From assembly GCF_000600295.1 (NCBI RefSeq), contig NZ_JEMG01000001.1:1281062-1345061 (forward strand): 64,000 nucleotides of DNA, written 5' to 3'. Position numbers and translations under genes: made by a program. Under the pieces are notes generated by a model that searched no databases, was not told where the DNA came from, and worked only from the letters and a program-made list of their open reading frames with translations. The stretch is from Hylemonella gracilis str. Niagara R (GTDB lineage Bacteria; Pseudomonadota; Gammaproteobacteria; Burkholderiales; Burkholderiaceae_C). Shown here piece by piece: positions 27,305 through 35,527 of this stretch (positions are counted from its first letter, which is position 1; each line of letters opens with the position of its first letter).

Positions 27305-28720
27305 CTAGCGAAGCAGAAACTTCAGCAAGCGATTCGCCAGCTTCCCATAAGGCGGCGCCAGCAAGGCGGCAGTAGAGAACCGTGCCTGCATGAACACAGG
27401 CCGCAATTTTGAGAAGGTGAGGAAACCTTCGAACCCGTGGTAATGCCCCATGCCCGAGGCGCCCACGCCGCCGAAGGGCAGCTCGTCTTGGGCAACATGG
27501 AACAAGGCATCGTTGAGGGAGACGCCACCGGACATGATGCGAGTCAGTAGTTTCTCCTGCTGCGCCTTGTCGTTCGTGAAGGGGTAAAGCGCCAGCGGGC
27601 GGGGGCCGGCGTTGACGCGCTGGATCACCTCGGTCTCCAGATCGTCGTAGGCGATGACGGGCAGGATGGGGCCGAAAATTTCGCGCAGCATCAGTTCACA
27701 ATCGGCGGGCGCGTTCAGCAACAGGTGCGGCGCGATGCGGTGCTTCGCCTCGTCGAAAGCTGGGCCAGGAATCAGCGGAATCAGTTGCGCGCCGCGTGCC
27801 TGTGCTTCGTCCATCGCGTTCTTCAGGCGTGTATAGGCCCGGGCGTCGATGATGCTGGTGTAGTCCGGCGTGTCCAGCGCGGGGTAGCGTTGCGCGACGA
27901 TCTCGCGCGCCAGTCGCACGAATTCCTCCACCCGGGCGCGTGGCACATAGGCATGGTCCACCGTGGTGCAGATCTGTCCTGCGTTCAGGAACTTCACGTA
28001 GACCAGGCGCTCCGCGGCCGTGCGCAGCGGGAAGTCGTCCAGCACGATGGCGGGCGACTTGCCGCCCAGCTCAAGCGTCACGGGGCAGAGGTTGGCGGCC
28101 GCAGCCGCCATCACGGCCTTGCCCGTCTGGCCCGAGCCGGTGAAGAGCAGGTGGTCGAAGGGCAGCTTGGAGAACTCGATGCCGACGCCGCCGGTTTCAT
28201 CGAACACCTGCAACTGGTTTGCCGGGAAATAACGCGGCAGCTCGCGCATCATCAGCGCGGCCAAGTGGCGCGAGTTCTCGCTCATCTTGACCATGGCGCG
28301 GTTGCCCGCCGCGAGGATGGCCGAGAGCGGTACCAGGCTCAGGTTGAGCGGGAAGTTCCAAGGCACGATCACGCCTACCACGCCCAGGGGTTGCGGAATC
28401 ACCCGGTTGCCGGCCAGGCCGAAGGCCAGGCGGTCGATGCCGCGGCGTTGGGGGCGCATCCAGCGTTTGAGGTGCTTGCGTGCGTGGTGGATGGCGTGGA
28501 GTGTGGGCAGCACCTCGGTCACCAGTGTTTCATGGCGCGAGCGGTGGCCATAGTCCGCGCTGATGGCTGCGCAGATCGCCTCCTGCTGTTCGCGCACGAA
28601 ACGCTCCAGCTGCTTCAGGTCGGCCAGGCGCCTGGCGTAGCTCGGAACGGGGTCGGCAAGGTAAGCGTCGCGCTGGGTCTGCAGCGCGGCTTGCAGCAGC
28701 TTGGGGGGGGTGACGGTCAT
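27305..28720 (-). CDS. calB: Coniferyl-aldehyde dehydrogenase family protein
   Basis: A 471-residue NAD(P)-dependent aldehyde dehydrogenase of the coniferyl-aldehyde/fatty-aldehyde branch. Seen are the VPWNFPLNLSL cofactor segment near residue 120, FTGSGQTGKAVM near 195, TLELGGKSP with the general-base Glu near 218, and the catalytic Cys in LNAGQICTT near 252. In lignin-monomer degraders the enzyme oxidises coniferyl aldehyde to ferulate; general aldehyde detoxification is equally possible here because no other phenylpropanoid genes are present. A YitT-family gene lies upstream, 45 bp away, on the same strand. Confidence 0.88.
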   Translation of the reverse strand: MTVTPPKLLQAALQTQRDAYLADPVPSYARRLADLKQLERFVREQQEAICAAISADYGHRSRHETLVTEVLPTLHAIHHARKHLKRWMRPQRRGIDRLAFGLAGNRVIPQPLGVVGVIVPWNFPLNLSLVPLSAILAAGNRAMVKMSENSRHLAALMMRELPRYFPANQLQVFDETGGVGIEFSKLPFDHLLFTGSGQTGKAVMAAAAANLCPVTLELGGKSPAIVLDDFPLRTAAERLVYVKFLNAGQICTTVDHAYVPRARVEEFVRLAREIVAQRYPALDTPDYTSIIDARAYTRLKNAMDEAQARGAQLIPLIPGPAFDEAKHRIAPHLLLNAPADCELMLREIFGPILPVIAYDDLETEVIQRVNAGPRPLALYPFTNDKAQQEKLLTRIMSGGVSLNDALFHVAQDELPFGGVGASGMGHYHGFEGFLTFSKLRPVFMQARFSTAALLAPPYGKLANRLLKFLLR

Positions 28721-28765
28721 GGCAGTCTCCTCTGGCGGTGCCTGGATGTGGTTTGTGAACCTTGT

Positions 28766-29422
28766 TCAATGGGCCATGTAGCGTCCGGCCTTGTGGTTGA
28801 CGATGAGCGTGAGGTTGAGCACCACGGCGCCGATCACGGACAGCAGTACCTGCGCGATTGGCATGGTCAGCAAGGCCAGCAGCAGCACCAGACCATCGGT
28901 GGCCATCTGCACCTGGCCCGCGCGCCAGCCGCGCGTTTCCTGCAGCCAGTAGGCCAGAATGCCGACGCCGCCCAGACTGGCCTGGTGGCGAAACAGGATG
29001 AGGAAACCCACGCCCAGCAGAACGCCGCCGATGAGCGCGGCGTACAGCGGTTGAACCTCCCCGAAATCGATGCAGCGTGGCGTGATTTCCGTCAGCGCGG
29101 ACAGCAGGGCCACGGCGATCATGGTCTTGACCAGGAAGGCGCGCGGCATGCGGCGCCAGGCCAGGAGATAAAAGGGCAGGTTGAGCACGAAGAACACCAG
29201 GCCATAGTTCCAGTCCAGGCCGTAGTGCAACAGAAAAGACAGTCCGGCGACGCCGCCGCCGAGCAGGCGCTCGTGCTGGAACAGGGCCACGGCCAGGGCG
29301 ATCAGCGCGGTGCCGAACAAGAGGGCCAGGGCGTCTTCGGCCAGGCTGTGGCGCAGGAGCGGTGGCACCTTGTCATGCACAGCTCGGGTGTTTTCAGGGG
29401 GGGAATCAACAAAATCGGTCAT
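28766..29422 (-). CDS. YitT family membrane protein
   Basis: A 218-residue inner-membrane protein with about six hydrophobic segments (near 28-50, 55-78, 82-105, 122-142, 150-165, 175-205). The GGVAGLSFLLHY motif near residue 55 and the later LGGVGILAYWLQE near 148 are an internal repeat typical of YitT/DUF161 proteins. Function in the family is unknown, possibly small-molecule transport. ATG at 29422. It precedes the aldehyde dehydrogenase gene and may be cotranscribed with it. Confidence 0.82.
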   Translation of the reverse strand: MTDFVDSPPENTRAVHDKVPPLLRHSLAEDALALLFGTALIALAVALFQHERLLGGGVAGLSFLLHYGLDWNYGLVFFVLNLPFYLLAWRRMPRAFLVKTMIAVALLSALTEITPRCIDFGEVQPLYAALIGGVLLGVGFLILFRHQASLGGVGILAYWLQETRGWRAGQVQMATDGLVLLLALLTMPIAQVLLSVIGAVVLNLTLIVNHKAGRYMAH

Positions 29423-29548
29423 GGGACGGATTGTGGCATTCGGCCCTGCGACCGCCCGCTCCTTGGCGCGCCGCTCGGGGCCTGAAATCCGGGGCGGTGC
29501 TGGCGGCTCGGGCACAATACCGGCCTTTCTTTGTCGGCTTGTCACATC

Positions 29549-30196
29549 TTGACTACTGCTACCTATACCTCCTACCTGCTGCCCGCGCTGGTGGCTCTTG
29601 CTTCTTACCTGCTCGGTTCCTTGTCTTTCGCCGTCATCGTCAGCCGTGTCATGGGGCTGAACGATCCGCGCACCTATGGCAGCAAGAACCCGGGCGCCAC
29701 CAATGTCCTGCGCTCCGGTTCCAAGAAGGCGGCCGTGGTCACCTTGCTGCTGGACGGCGCCAAGGGCTGGTTGCCAGTGGCACTGGTGGTCAGCTTCGGC
29801 CCGTCTCATGGCCTGGGTGAAGGCACGCAGGCGCTGGCGGCCCTGGGCGCTTTCCTGGGCCATTTGTACCCGGTGTTTTTCCGCTTCGTCGGCGGCAAGG
29901 GCGTGGCCACGGCGGCCGGTGTGTTGCTGGGTTTGGACTGGGTGCTGGGCCTGGCGGTGCTGTTCACCTGGGTGCTGGTGGCCGTGGTGTCGCGTTATTC
30001 CTCGCTGGCGGCGCTGATCGCGGCCGTGGCCGCGCCGCTCTATTACATGCTCGGAAATGGTGAACTCTGGATCATGGATCCGGCCGTCTTGTTCACGGTC
30101 TGCCTGATGTCGCTGTTGCTGATCTACCGCCACGCCGAGAACATCGGGCGACTCGCGCGCGGGCAGGAAGGCCGGCTCGGCCAGAAGAAGAAATAA
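29549..30196 (+). CDS. plsY: Glycerol-3-phosphate acyltransferase PlsY
   Basis: Inner-membrane enzyme that acylates glycerol-3-phosphate from acyl-phosphate, first step of phospholipid synthesis. The 215-residue protein has five hydrophobic segments and the three PlsY motifs: SYLLGSLSFAVIVSR, YGSKNPGATNVLRSGSK near residue 48, and the cytoplasmic GGKGVATAAGVLLGL near 115. No ATG precedes the conserved region. TTG at 29549 gives the expected N-terminus; TTG at 29531 is a longer alternative. Confidence 0.93.
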   Translation: MTTATYTSYLLPALVALASYLLGSLSFAVIVSRVMGLNDPRTYGSKNPGATNVLRSGSKKAAVVTLLLDGAKGWLPVALVVSFGPSHGLGEGTQALAALGAFLGHLYPVFFRFVGGKGVATAAGVLLGLDWVLGLAVLFTWVLVAVVSRYSSLAALIAAVAAPLYYMLGNGELWIMDPAVLFTVCLMSLLLIYRHAENIGRLARGQEGRLGQKKK

Positions 30197-30259
30197 GCCT
30201 CCCGCATCGGGCTGTGGCAGGCGCTTGCACGATGTCCGTGCGCCGTTTCGCGCCGACTC

Positions 30260-31219
30260 TCAACGCGAGGGCGTCTGCGCGCCGAGCCTCAGGATGTGGT
30301 GGTGGTTTGGCCGCAATCGCACCAGGGCGGTGGCCAACGCGGACTTGATGGCTGGCCGGCCCTGCAAGGTGTGGTGCAGGCGCGGCTGGGGCAGGGTCTG
30401 GCCGTCCGGTCCGGTCAGCACCGCCACATGGGGCAGGTTGGCGCGCTCGCTGCGCCGCACCACCAGCGCCAGCGCATTGTTTTCCAGTTGCACATAAGTG
30501 CCCGGTGGGCACAGGCCCACGGCGCGCACCAGGGCATGGCCGACTTCGTCGGCGGCGGCGTGGGCGCCGTCCATAATGGCGCGCACGGATTCGGTGGTGC
30601 TGCGTCCGGCGCGTGACTTGCGCGGCGAAATCATCGCCGCGTAGCGGTCCACTGCGTGCAGGATGCGCACCAGCCGCCGCAGTGGCGGCAGCGCTTGCAG
30701 GGGCAGGGGCGTTTTGTCCACGTCATGGTGGCGCCGCACGATTTCCACCCAGAGGGGGTCGCGCACGCCCAGGCGTTCGGCCAGCAGGTGGGCGCCGCGC
30801 GGCGCATGCGTGCTCACGGCTTCCTGCTGCTCGGCGCTGGGTTTATCAGTCTGCAGCGCCAATTGGTCCTGTAGCTCGGTCATGGCGATGTTCATGGTCA
30901 GCGCGGCGTGCACCAAGCTGTCGTGCTCGCCTTCGTCCAGCTGCAGCTCGCTGGCCAGCAGATGGCAGAGCGTGGCGCAGACCAGGCTGTGCGAGGCGCT
31001 GTAGCCGACCCAGGAATTGGTGGCCAGCTGGAACAGCAGGTACAGGCCCAGGTCCGCGTCGCGTCGCAGCAGGTCGCGCAGCCAGCGGTCGTACTGGAGC
31101 ACGCGCTGCTCGAACTCGCGCACGGACAACGGGTTGGAAAGCAGGACGCCCAGGCCGGATTCCAGGTCGGACCAGAGTCCGAGCAGGTCTTCGTATTCGT
31201 GCTCGTCCTGGACGCTCAT
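30260..31219 (-). CDS. Degenerate HD-domain (HD-GYP-like) protein
   Basis: A 319-residue cytosolic protein whose layout resembles HD-GYP cyclic-di-GMP phosphodiesterases: N-terminal helical region, a SHSLVCATLCHLLASEL helix near residue 77, then HAPRGAHLLAERLG near 138 and VRRHHD near 164, with HAVDRYAAM near 190. The metal-binding HD dyad expected in the second helix is replaced by MNIAM, and GYP is absent (ISPRKS). It is probably catalytically dead, perhaps a c-di-GMP or protein-binding remnant. It lies next to the c-di-GMP-binding yajQ gene on the same strand, 51 bp downstream. Confidence 0.7.
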   Translation of the reverse strand: MSVQDEHEYEDLLGLWSDLESGLGVLLSNPLSVREFEQRVLQYDRWLRDLLRRDADLGLYLLFQLATNSWVGYSASHSLVCATLCHLLASELQLDEGEHDSLVHAALTMNIAMTELQDQLALQTDKPSAEQQEAVSTHAPRGAHLLAERLGVRDPLWVEIVRRHHDVDKTPLPLQALPPLRRLVRILHAVDRYAAMISPRKSRAGRSTTESVRAIMDGAHAAADEVGHALVRAVGLCPPGTYVQLENNALALVVRRSERANLPHVAVLTGPDGQTLPQPRLHHTLQGRPAIKSALATALVRLRPNHHHILRLGAQTPSR

Positions 31220-31270
31220 GGCGCGGCGGCGTCCCGAGGGGGGGAGGGGCGGCGGCGCGTCATGCTCGCC

Positions 31271-31756
31271 TCAGTCGCGGAAGTTGTTGAAGTCCAGCGG
31301 GGTGTCGCTGATTTCCTTGCGCAGCAGGGCGATCGCGGCCTGCAGGTCGTCGCGCTTGGTGCCGGTGACACGCACCTTGTCCTCCTGGATGCTGGCCTGC
31401 ACCTTGAGCTTGCTGTCCTTGATCAGGCGCTGGATCTTCTTGGCCAGTTCGGATTCGATGCCGTTCTTCACCTTGACGATCTTCTTGACCTTGTCGCCGC
31501 CGATCTTCTGCAGATCGCCGATGTCGAGGAAGCGCACGTCCACCGACTGCTTGGTCAGCTTGCCGCGTAGCACGTCGAGAATCTGTTCGATCTGGAAGTC
31601 GGCGTCGCCGATCAGGGTGATTTCCTTGTCCTTGATCTCGATGCTGGCCGAGGTGCCCTTGAAGTCGAAGCGTGTGCCGATCTCCTTGGCGGCGTTGTCC
31701 ACGCCGTTCTTGACCTTGACCATGTCGGCTTCGCAAACGGTGTCGAATGAAGGCAT
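31271..31756 (-). CDS. yajQ: YajQ family cyclic-di-GMP-binding protein
   Basis: A 161-residue protein with two RNP-like domains. It begins [20 protein letters not shown], then [17 protein letters not shown] near residue 30, and ends with [12 protein letters not shown], all strongly conserved in YajQ. Relatives in Xanthomonas and Pseudomonas bind c-di-GMP and modulate LysR-type regulators; nucleotide binding has also been proposed. Normal length. It is divergent from murB across 59 bp and is followed by the degenerate HD-domain gene. Confidence 0.95.
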   Translation of the reverse strand: MPSFDTVCEADMVKVKNGVDNAAKEIGTRFDFKGTSASIEIKDKEITLIGDADFQIEQILDVLRGKLTKQSVDVRFLDIGDLQKIGGDKVKKIVKVKNGIESELAKKIQRLIKDSKLKVQASIQEDKVRVTGTKRDDLQAAIALLRKEISDTPLDFNNFRD

Positions 31757-31815
31757 ATTGTGTTTTTGGGGGTAGCTGGGTGAGAAAATCAGGGGCTTAC
31801 GATGAGCCGCCCTTT

Positions 31816-32895
31816 ATGTTAGTCGAGAACAACGTCGCGCTGGAACCCTACAACAGCTTTCACATCGTCGCCAAGGCGCAAACCTTGATCCGCGTCAGGA
31901 GCGAAGCCGACGTGGCCGAAGTGCTGGCCGATCCGGTGCTGGGACCCGCGCCCAAGTTCGTGCTGGGCGGGGGCAGCAACATCGTGCTCACGGGCGACGT
32001 CAAGGCCGTCACGCTCAAGGTGGAAATCATGGGCCGCCGCCTGGTCGCCGAGGATGAGCGGGCCTGGATCGTCGAGGCTGGCGCCGGCGAGTCCTGGCAC
32101 GAGGTGGTGGACTGGACCCTGGCCCAGGGCTGGCCAGGGCTGGAGAACATGGCGCTGATCCCTGGCACCATGGGCGCGGCCCCGGTGCAGAACATCGGCG
32201 CCTACGGCCTGGAACTGCAGGACCGCTTCGAGTCGCTGGATGCCGTTGACCTGCAGACCGGGCGCACTTTCACGCTGAACGCCACGCAGTGCGGGTTTGC
32301 CTATCGGGACTCGGTGTTCAAGCACGGACCGGTGGCCGGCGCCTCGGCGGAGACGAACAGCCTGGGCCTGAAGGACCGTGCCCTGATCACCCGCGTGCGC
32401 CTGCGCCTGCCCAAGGCCTGGAAGCCTGACCTGGGCTACCTGGACCTGCAACGCAAGCAGGCCGAAACCGGCATCACCAAGCCCAGCCCACGCCAGATTT
32501 TCGACTGGGTCTGCGAGATCCGCCGCGCCAAGCTGCCGGACCCGGCTGTGATCGGCAACGCGGGCAGCTTCTTCAAGAACCCGACCGTCACGCCCGAGCA
32601 GTGCGCGGACATCATCGCCCGAGAGCCCAACATCGTGCACTACCCGATGCCCGACGGCACGGTCAAGCTGGCCGCAGGCTGGCTGATCGACGCCTGCGGC
32701 TGGAAGGGCAAGAGCATTGGCCAGGCCGGCGTCTATGAAAAGCAGGCCTTGGTGCTGGTCAACCGGGGCGGCGCGGCCACCCAGGCCCCGGGCGGCGCCA
32801 CGGGGGGAGAAGTCATGACCCTGGCACGCGCCATCCAGACCAGCGTCTACGAGCGCTTCGGCATCCGGCTGGAGCCGGAACCGGTGGTCATCTAG
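31816..32895 (+). CDS. murB: UDP-N-acetylenolpyruvoylglucosamine reductase
   Basis: FAD-dependent reduction of UDP-GlcNAc-enolpyruvate to UDP-MurNAc in peptidoglycan synthesis; cytosolic. The 359-residue protein is a type I MurB. The FAD segment FVLGGGSNIVLTGD is near residue 50, PGTMGAAPVQNIGAYG near 117, and the catalytic GNAGSFFKNP near 250 with its Ser general acid. The ATG at 31816 gives a normal N-terminus (NVALEPYNSFHI); the frame is open further upstream without conservation. Confidence 0.95.
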   Translation: MLVENNVALEPYNSFHIVAKAQTLIRVRSEADVAEVLADPVLGPAPKFVLGGGSNIVLTGDVKAVTLKVEIMGRRLVAEDERAWIVEAGAGESWHEVVDWTLAQGWPGLENMALIPGTMGAAPVQNIGAYGLELQDRFESLDAVDLQTGRTFTLNATQCGFAYRDSVFKHGPVAGASAETNSLGLKDRALITRVRLRLPKAWKPDLGYLDLQRKQAETGITKPSPRQIFDWVCEIRRAKLPDPAVIGNAGSFFKNPTVTPEQCADIIAREPNIVHYPMPDGTVKLAAGWLIDACGWKGKSIGQAGVYEKQALVLVNRGGAATQAPGGATGGEVMTLARAIQTSVYERFGIRLEPEPVVI

Positions 32896-32905
32896 GGGTG
32901 GGGGT

Positions 32906-34234
32906 TCAGGCTCCGCTGGCCGTCTGTGTTTCGGGCGGAAGTTCCCAGCCGATGTCGCCCAGGGCCCGCTCCAGCGCGCTGCGGCTGGGTTGGTCCAGGA
33001 AGACGCAACGCTTGCCGGTGCGCTTGCAGTGATCCTTCACGCGCCAGTAGGCGTTGTGGCTGATGCAGCCGCTCTGGCAAATCACCAGGTCGGCCGCGGC
33101 CAGGGTGGCGTCCAACAGGCTGGCGTTGTCTTCCGCGCCGCCGTCGTGGTGCAAGAAACGCGCGCCACGGTGCTCAATCAGTTCGCGGTAGACCGGAACG
33201 CTGGCCTGGCGGCCGCCCACGCAGAGCACGGCGCAGCCTTGCAGAGGAATGGGAGGCAGGTCGGTGGTGTCCGAGGTGGTCGCTGCCCTGGGCGTGAGCT
33301 CCGCGCTTTCTTGCAGTGCCCGGTTCGCCCGGTTCGCCCGGTTCGCCCGGTCCGCGCGCTCGCGTTCCTGCTCGCGCAGTTCCCGGGCTTCGCGCAGCTC
33401 CTGCCGGGCTTGCCGCAGTTCTTCCTGCAGGGCCCGGTTGCGTTGTGCCAGTGCCTGCCGTTCCGGCAGATGGGGTGAGGCGGCGCGCAGGGCTTCATGT
33501 TCTTCCTGCAACTGCTGCAGACGGGTCTGGGCTTGGATCAGCTCGGCGCGCAGGCGCAAGGCGGCGGCCTGTTGCGCTTCCAGTTGCGCGCCGTAGTGAC
33601 GCGCCTGCTGCTGGCTGCGTTGCTGCGCGCCCGCCAGCTCGCGCGCCAGGATGGCGTTTTCGTCCTGCAGGGCTTCCAACCGGCTCAGGTCGGCGCGGCT
33701 GGCGGTGCCCACCTGGTGCTGCAGCATGTGCACTTCGCCCAGGATGCGCTGTTCCAGCAGGTAGTCGCAACGCGGGTGCGTCAGGGCAGCCCAGAGCGCG
33801 CTGGCCAGGTCGGCGCGTCCTTCGTGGGCGCGGTCGCGGCAGTCGTCCCACCAGCGGGCCAGGGCTTCGGTGGATTTGAGGGGCTGCGCGGCCTTGATCA
33901 CCAAGGCATACCGCTGGTCCAGGTCTTTTTGCACGGCCTCGGCCAGAGGGGAGCGGCGCCGGCATTCGGTGACGGCCATGCAGTGGACTTCGTAGTCGCT
34001 GTGGGCCGGCACCGTGCCCAGCGACTTGGCGGTCAGGCGGCGAAGCAGGGGCAGAGGCAAGCAGACGCCGATGATGGGGCAGAAGGCGTGGCCTTCGAGT
34101 TCCCAAAGTCGACGCCGCCGCGAACCCGAGGGTGTGCCCAGGGCAGGCGAGGTCGTGGTCAAGGGTGCGCCGAGGGCGGCGGTGCTGGGTTGGGGCAGTG
34201 CCACGATGGGCGCCGAGGGACGGATGTCACACAT
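32906..34234 (-). CDS. DUF2325 protein with long coiled coil
   Basis: A 442-residue protein. The N-terminal 180 residues are unassigned (WELEGHAFCPIIGVCLPLPLLRRL contains two Cys). A coiled coil rich in Gln, Glu, Arg and Leu spans about residues 185-310. The C-terminal DUF2325 domain (about 335-430) shows GCAVLCVGGRQASVPVYRELIEHRGARFLHHDGG and ends CKRTGKRCVFL. A 9-bp tandem repeat encodes RANRANRAN at the end of the coil. It follows a small gene by 13 bp downstream of a perfect Fur box, so iron control is likely. Function unknown. Confidence 0.8.
   Translation of the reverse strand: MCDIRPSAPIVALPQPSTAALGAPLTTTSPALGTPSGSRRRRLWELEGHAFCPIIGVCLPLPLLRRLTAKSLGTVPAHSDYEVHCMAVTECRRRSPLAEAVQKDLDQRYALVIKAAQPLKSTEALARWWDDCRDRAHEGRADLASALWAALTHPRCDYLLEQRILGEVHMLQHQVGTASRADLSRLEALQDENAILARELAGAQQRSQQQARHYGAQLEAQQAAALRLRAELIQAQTRLQQLQEEHEALRAASPHLPERQALAQRNRALQEELRQARQELREARELREQERERADRANRANRANRALQESAELTPRAATTSDTTDLPPIPLQGCAVLCVGGRQASVPVYRELIEHRGARFLHHDGGAEDNASLLDATLAAADLVICQSGCISHNAYWRVKDHCKRTGKRCVFLDQPSRSALERALGDIGWELPPETQTASGA
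33321..33356. repeat. 9-bp tandem repeat inside the DUF2325 gene
   Basis: Four head-to-tail copies of cggttcgcc (the last degenerate, cggtccgcg). On the coding strand it encodes repeated Arg-Ala-Asn at the end of the coiled coil. Such in-frame repeats can change copy number without breaking the frame. Confidence 0.85.
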
Positions 34235-34247
34235 GCTGGGGTTCCTC

Positions 34248-34583
34248 TCAGTGCATCAACGTGCTGGTGGACAGCAGGCCCATTGGGTCAGCCAGTGCCG
34301 GGTCCGGCGGCGTGACGACCGAGGCGTCGCTGCTGGCGTCACTGGCCAGGATCCAGCGCTCGTGCGCCATGGCCATCACGTGGCGCAGGCCCGGGCTGGC
34401 GTGTGGGTGGTGCTTGAGCAGGTAGAGGTTGGCGACGATCTTGCGCGCCATGGCCGTGCGCTGCTGGCGTGGCGAGGTCGGTCCGCTGTCGAGGGGCGCG
34501 GCCCAACAGCTAATCAGGGCCACCGTGCCGGCCACCAGGGCTTCAAGACAAGGCGGGGTCAGGTCATCGGTGGCACAGGACAT
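34248..34583 (-). CDS. Hypothetical protein, first gene of Fur-box operon
   Basis: A 111-residue protein that I do not recognise. It has Cys residues near the N-terminus (SCATDDLTPPC), a mildly hydrophobic early stretch (VAGTVALISCWAA) and a helical centre (MARKIVANLYLLKHHPHASPGLRHVMAMAHERW) with several His. CTGGAG lies before the ATG at 34583. It is followed by the DUF2325 gene 13 bp later. A perfect Fur palindrome is centred 38 bp upstream of its start. A role in iron or heme homeostasis is inferred from context only. Confidence 0.7.
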   Translation of the reverse strand: MSCATDDLTPPCLEALVAGTVALISCWAAPLDSGPTSPRQQRTAMARKIVANLYLLKHHPHASPGLRHVMAMAHERWILASDASSDASVVTPPDPALADPMGLLSTSTLMH

Positions 34584-34611
34584 GAAGGTCTCCAGAAGTT
34601 GAAGTCATTGT

Positions 34612-34630
34612 ATTGAGAATTATTCTCAAT
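34612..34630 (-). promoter_or_regulatory. Fur box
   Basis: attgagaattattctcaat is a perfect 19-bp palindrome matching the classical Fur site (GATAATGATAATCATTATC-type, in the TGAGAAT-N-ATTCTCA form). It is the most AT-rich spot locally and lies 29 bases upstream of the start codon of the small unknown gene, where it would cover a promoter. Confidence 0.85.
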
Positions 34631-34672
34631 CATAAGAATGACCCTGAACCTGGAGAGGAATCGTGTGGTAAG

Positions 34673-34716
34673 TTCCAAAAACACAAAGGCCCGCGCACCG
34701 GAACGGTGGGCGGGCC
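34673..34716 (-). terminator. Terminator of the rpmB-rpmG operon
   Basis: On the minus strand ggcccgcccacc pairs with ggtgcgcgggcc (12 bp, one mismatch) around a 5-base loop, followed by TTTGTGTTTTTGG. It starts 22 bases beyond the rpmG stop codon. Confidence 0.8.
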
Positions 34717-34737
34717 CAGAGAGAAACCGGGGCTGAA

Positions 34738-34908
34738 TTACTTCAGCTTGATTTCCTTGTATTCCACATGCTTGCGAGCCTTGGGGTCGAACTTCATGAT
34801 CGACATCTTCTCGGGCATGGTCTTCTTGTTCTTGCTGGTCGTGTAGAAGTGACCGGTGCCGGCCGTGGATTCCAGCTTGATCTTTTCGCGTCCGCCTTTG
34901 GTGGCCAT
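34738..34908 (-). CDS. rpmG: 50S ribosomal protein L33
   Basis: A 56-residue basic ribosomal protein ([20 protein letters not shown] at the start, ending in EYKEIKLK). It is the Cys-free form of L33, as no zinc-binding CxxC pairs are present. AAGGAG lies before the ATG at 34908. It follows rpmB by 15 bp, the usual bacterial pair. Confidence 0.97.
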   Translation of the reverse strand: MATKGGREKIKLESTAGTGHFYTTSKNKKTMPEKMSIMKFDPKARKHVEYKEIKLK

Positions 34909-34923
34909 GGTGCTTCTCCTTGA

Positions 34924-35157
34924 TTAGGCTTGGCCGCGCGCACGCAGGTCGGCGAGCACGGAGTCGATGCCGTTCTTGTCAATCAGTCGCAGGGCGGCGC
35001 TGGAAACGCGCAGACGCACCCAACGGTTTTCGCTCTCGACCCAGAAACGGCGGTATTGCAGGTTCGGCAGGAACCGGCGCTTGGTTTTGTTGTTGGCGTG
35101 GGAAATGTTGTTCCCGACCATGGGCTTCTTGCCCGTGACTTCGCAGACGCGTGCCAT
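34924..35157 (-). CDS. rpmB: 50S ribosomal protein L28
   Basis: A 77-residue ribosomal protein starting [20 protein letters not shown], the L28 signature, with the basic [12 protein letters not shown] segment. Normal length and C-terminus. It is the first gene of the rpmB-rpmG operon with a good -10 element about 145 bp upstream. Confidence 0.97.
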   Translation of the reverse strand: MARVCEVTGKKPMVGNNISHANNKTKRRFLPNLQYRRFWVESENRWVRLRVSSAALRLIDKNGIDSVLADLRARGQA

Positions 35158-35302
35158 GTGGACTTTTCACTTTCTTCAAAACGGCGGTTGCTGGCCCGAA
35201 ACCGGTTGACCCGATCTCAATCGCAAGCGCCTCACCTCGCCAAGTAGGGTGGCGGTGGCCCCATAGCTGCCAAAACTGCCTGCAGTTCCAGCAAAGCCGG
35301 CG

Positions 35303-35308
35303 ATTATA
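35303..35308 (-). promoter_or_regulatory. -10 element of the rpmB-rpmG promoter
   Basis: A perfect TATAAT on the minus strand, directly preceded by the small palindrome gccaaattggc. No good -35 match is seen at 17 bases. The predicted leader before rpmB would be about 140 nt, long enough for post-transcriptional control. Confidence 0.5.
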
Positions 35309-35377
35309 GCCAATTTGGCGGATGGCTGGGGCATGCGCTGGATGGGTTGAGCAGGGCGCGGGGAGACGGCCGTTGCG

Positions 35378-35472
35378 GGCACCCGGCGCGGCGGGCTTGG
35401 GGACCCTCCTCATGAGATTTGCTGCGCAAATCAGAAATCGTCGGGATCCCCAAGCCCACCGCACCGGGTGCC
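35378..35472 (+). repeat. Variable-stem hairpin repeat, copy 1
   Basis: Arms 35378-35406 and 35443-35472 pair over about 29 bp with two mismatches and one bulge. The loop carries cctcatgagatttgctgc continuing to gcaaatca (35408-35433), in which gatttgc and gcaaatc form a second small hairpin, giving a T-shaped fold. The same loop module recurs inverted at 35565-35588. The 492-bp gap between rpmB and trxB (35158-35650) holds this pair, the rpmB promoter and no gene. Confidence 0.85.
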
Positions 35473-35527
35473 AGCCAGAGGGTGGGCGCGGTTCAGAAGT
35501 GCGACGGCAAAAGTCGTGCGGGCTCAA

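Noticed and set aside
26716-27412. Several open frames of 60-187 codons between ybaK and the aldehyde dehydrogenase
   Set aside because: They run through the inverted structured units on both strands, share translated fragments because of the repeats, and show no ribosome-binding site or family similarity.
33321-33356. CRISPR-like repeat
   Set aside because: Units are 9 bp, directly adjacent with no spacers, and lie in frame within a coding region.
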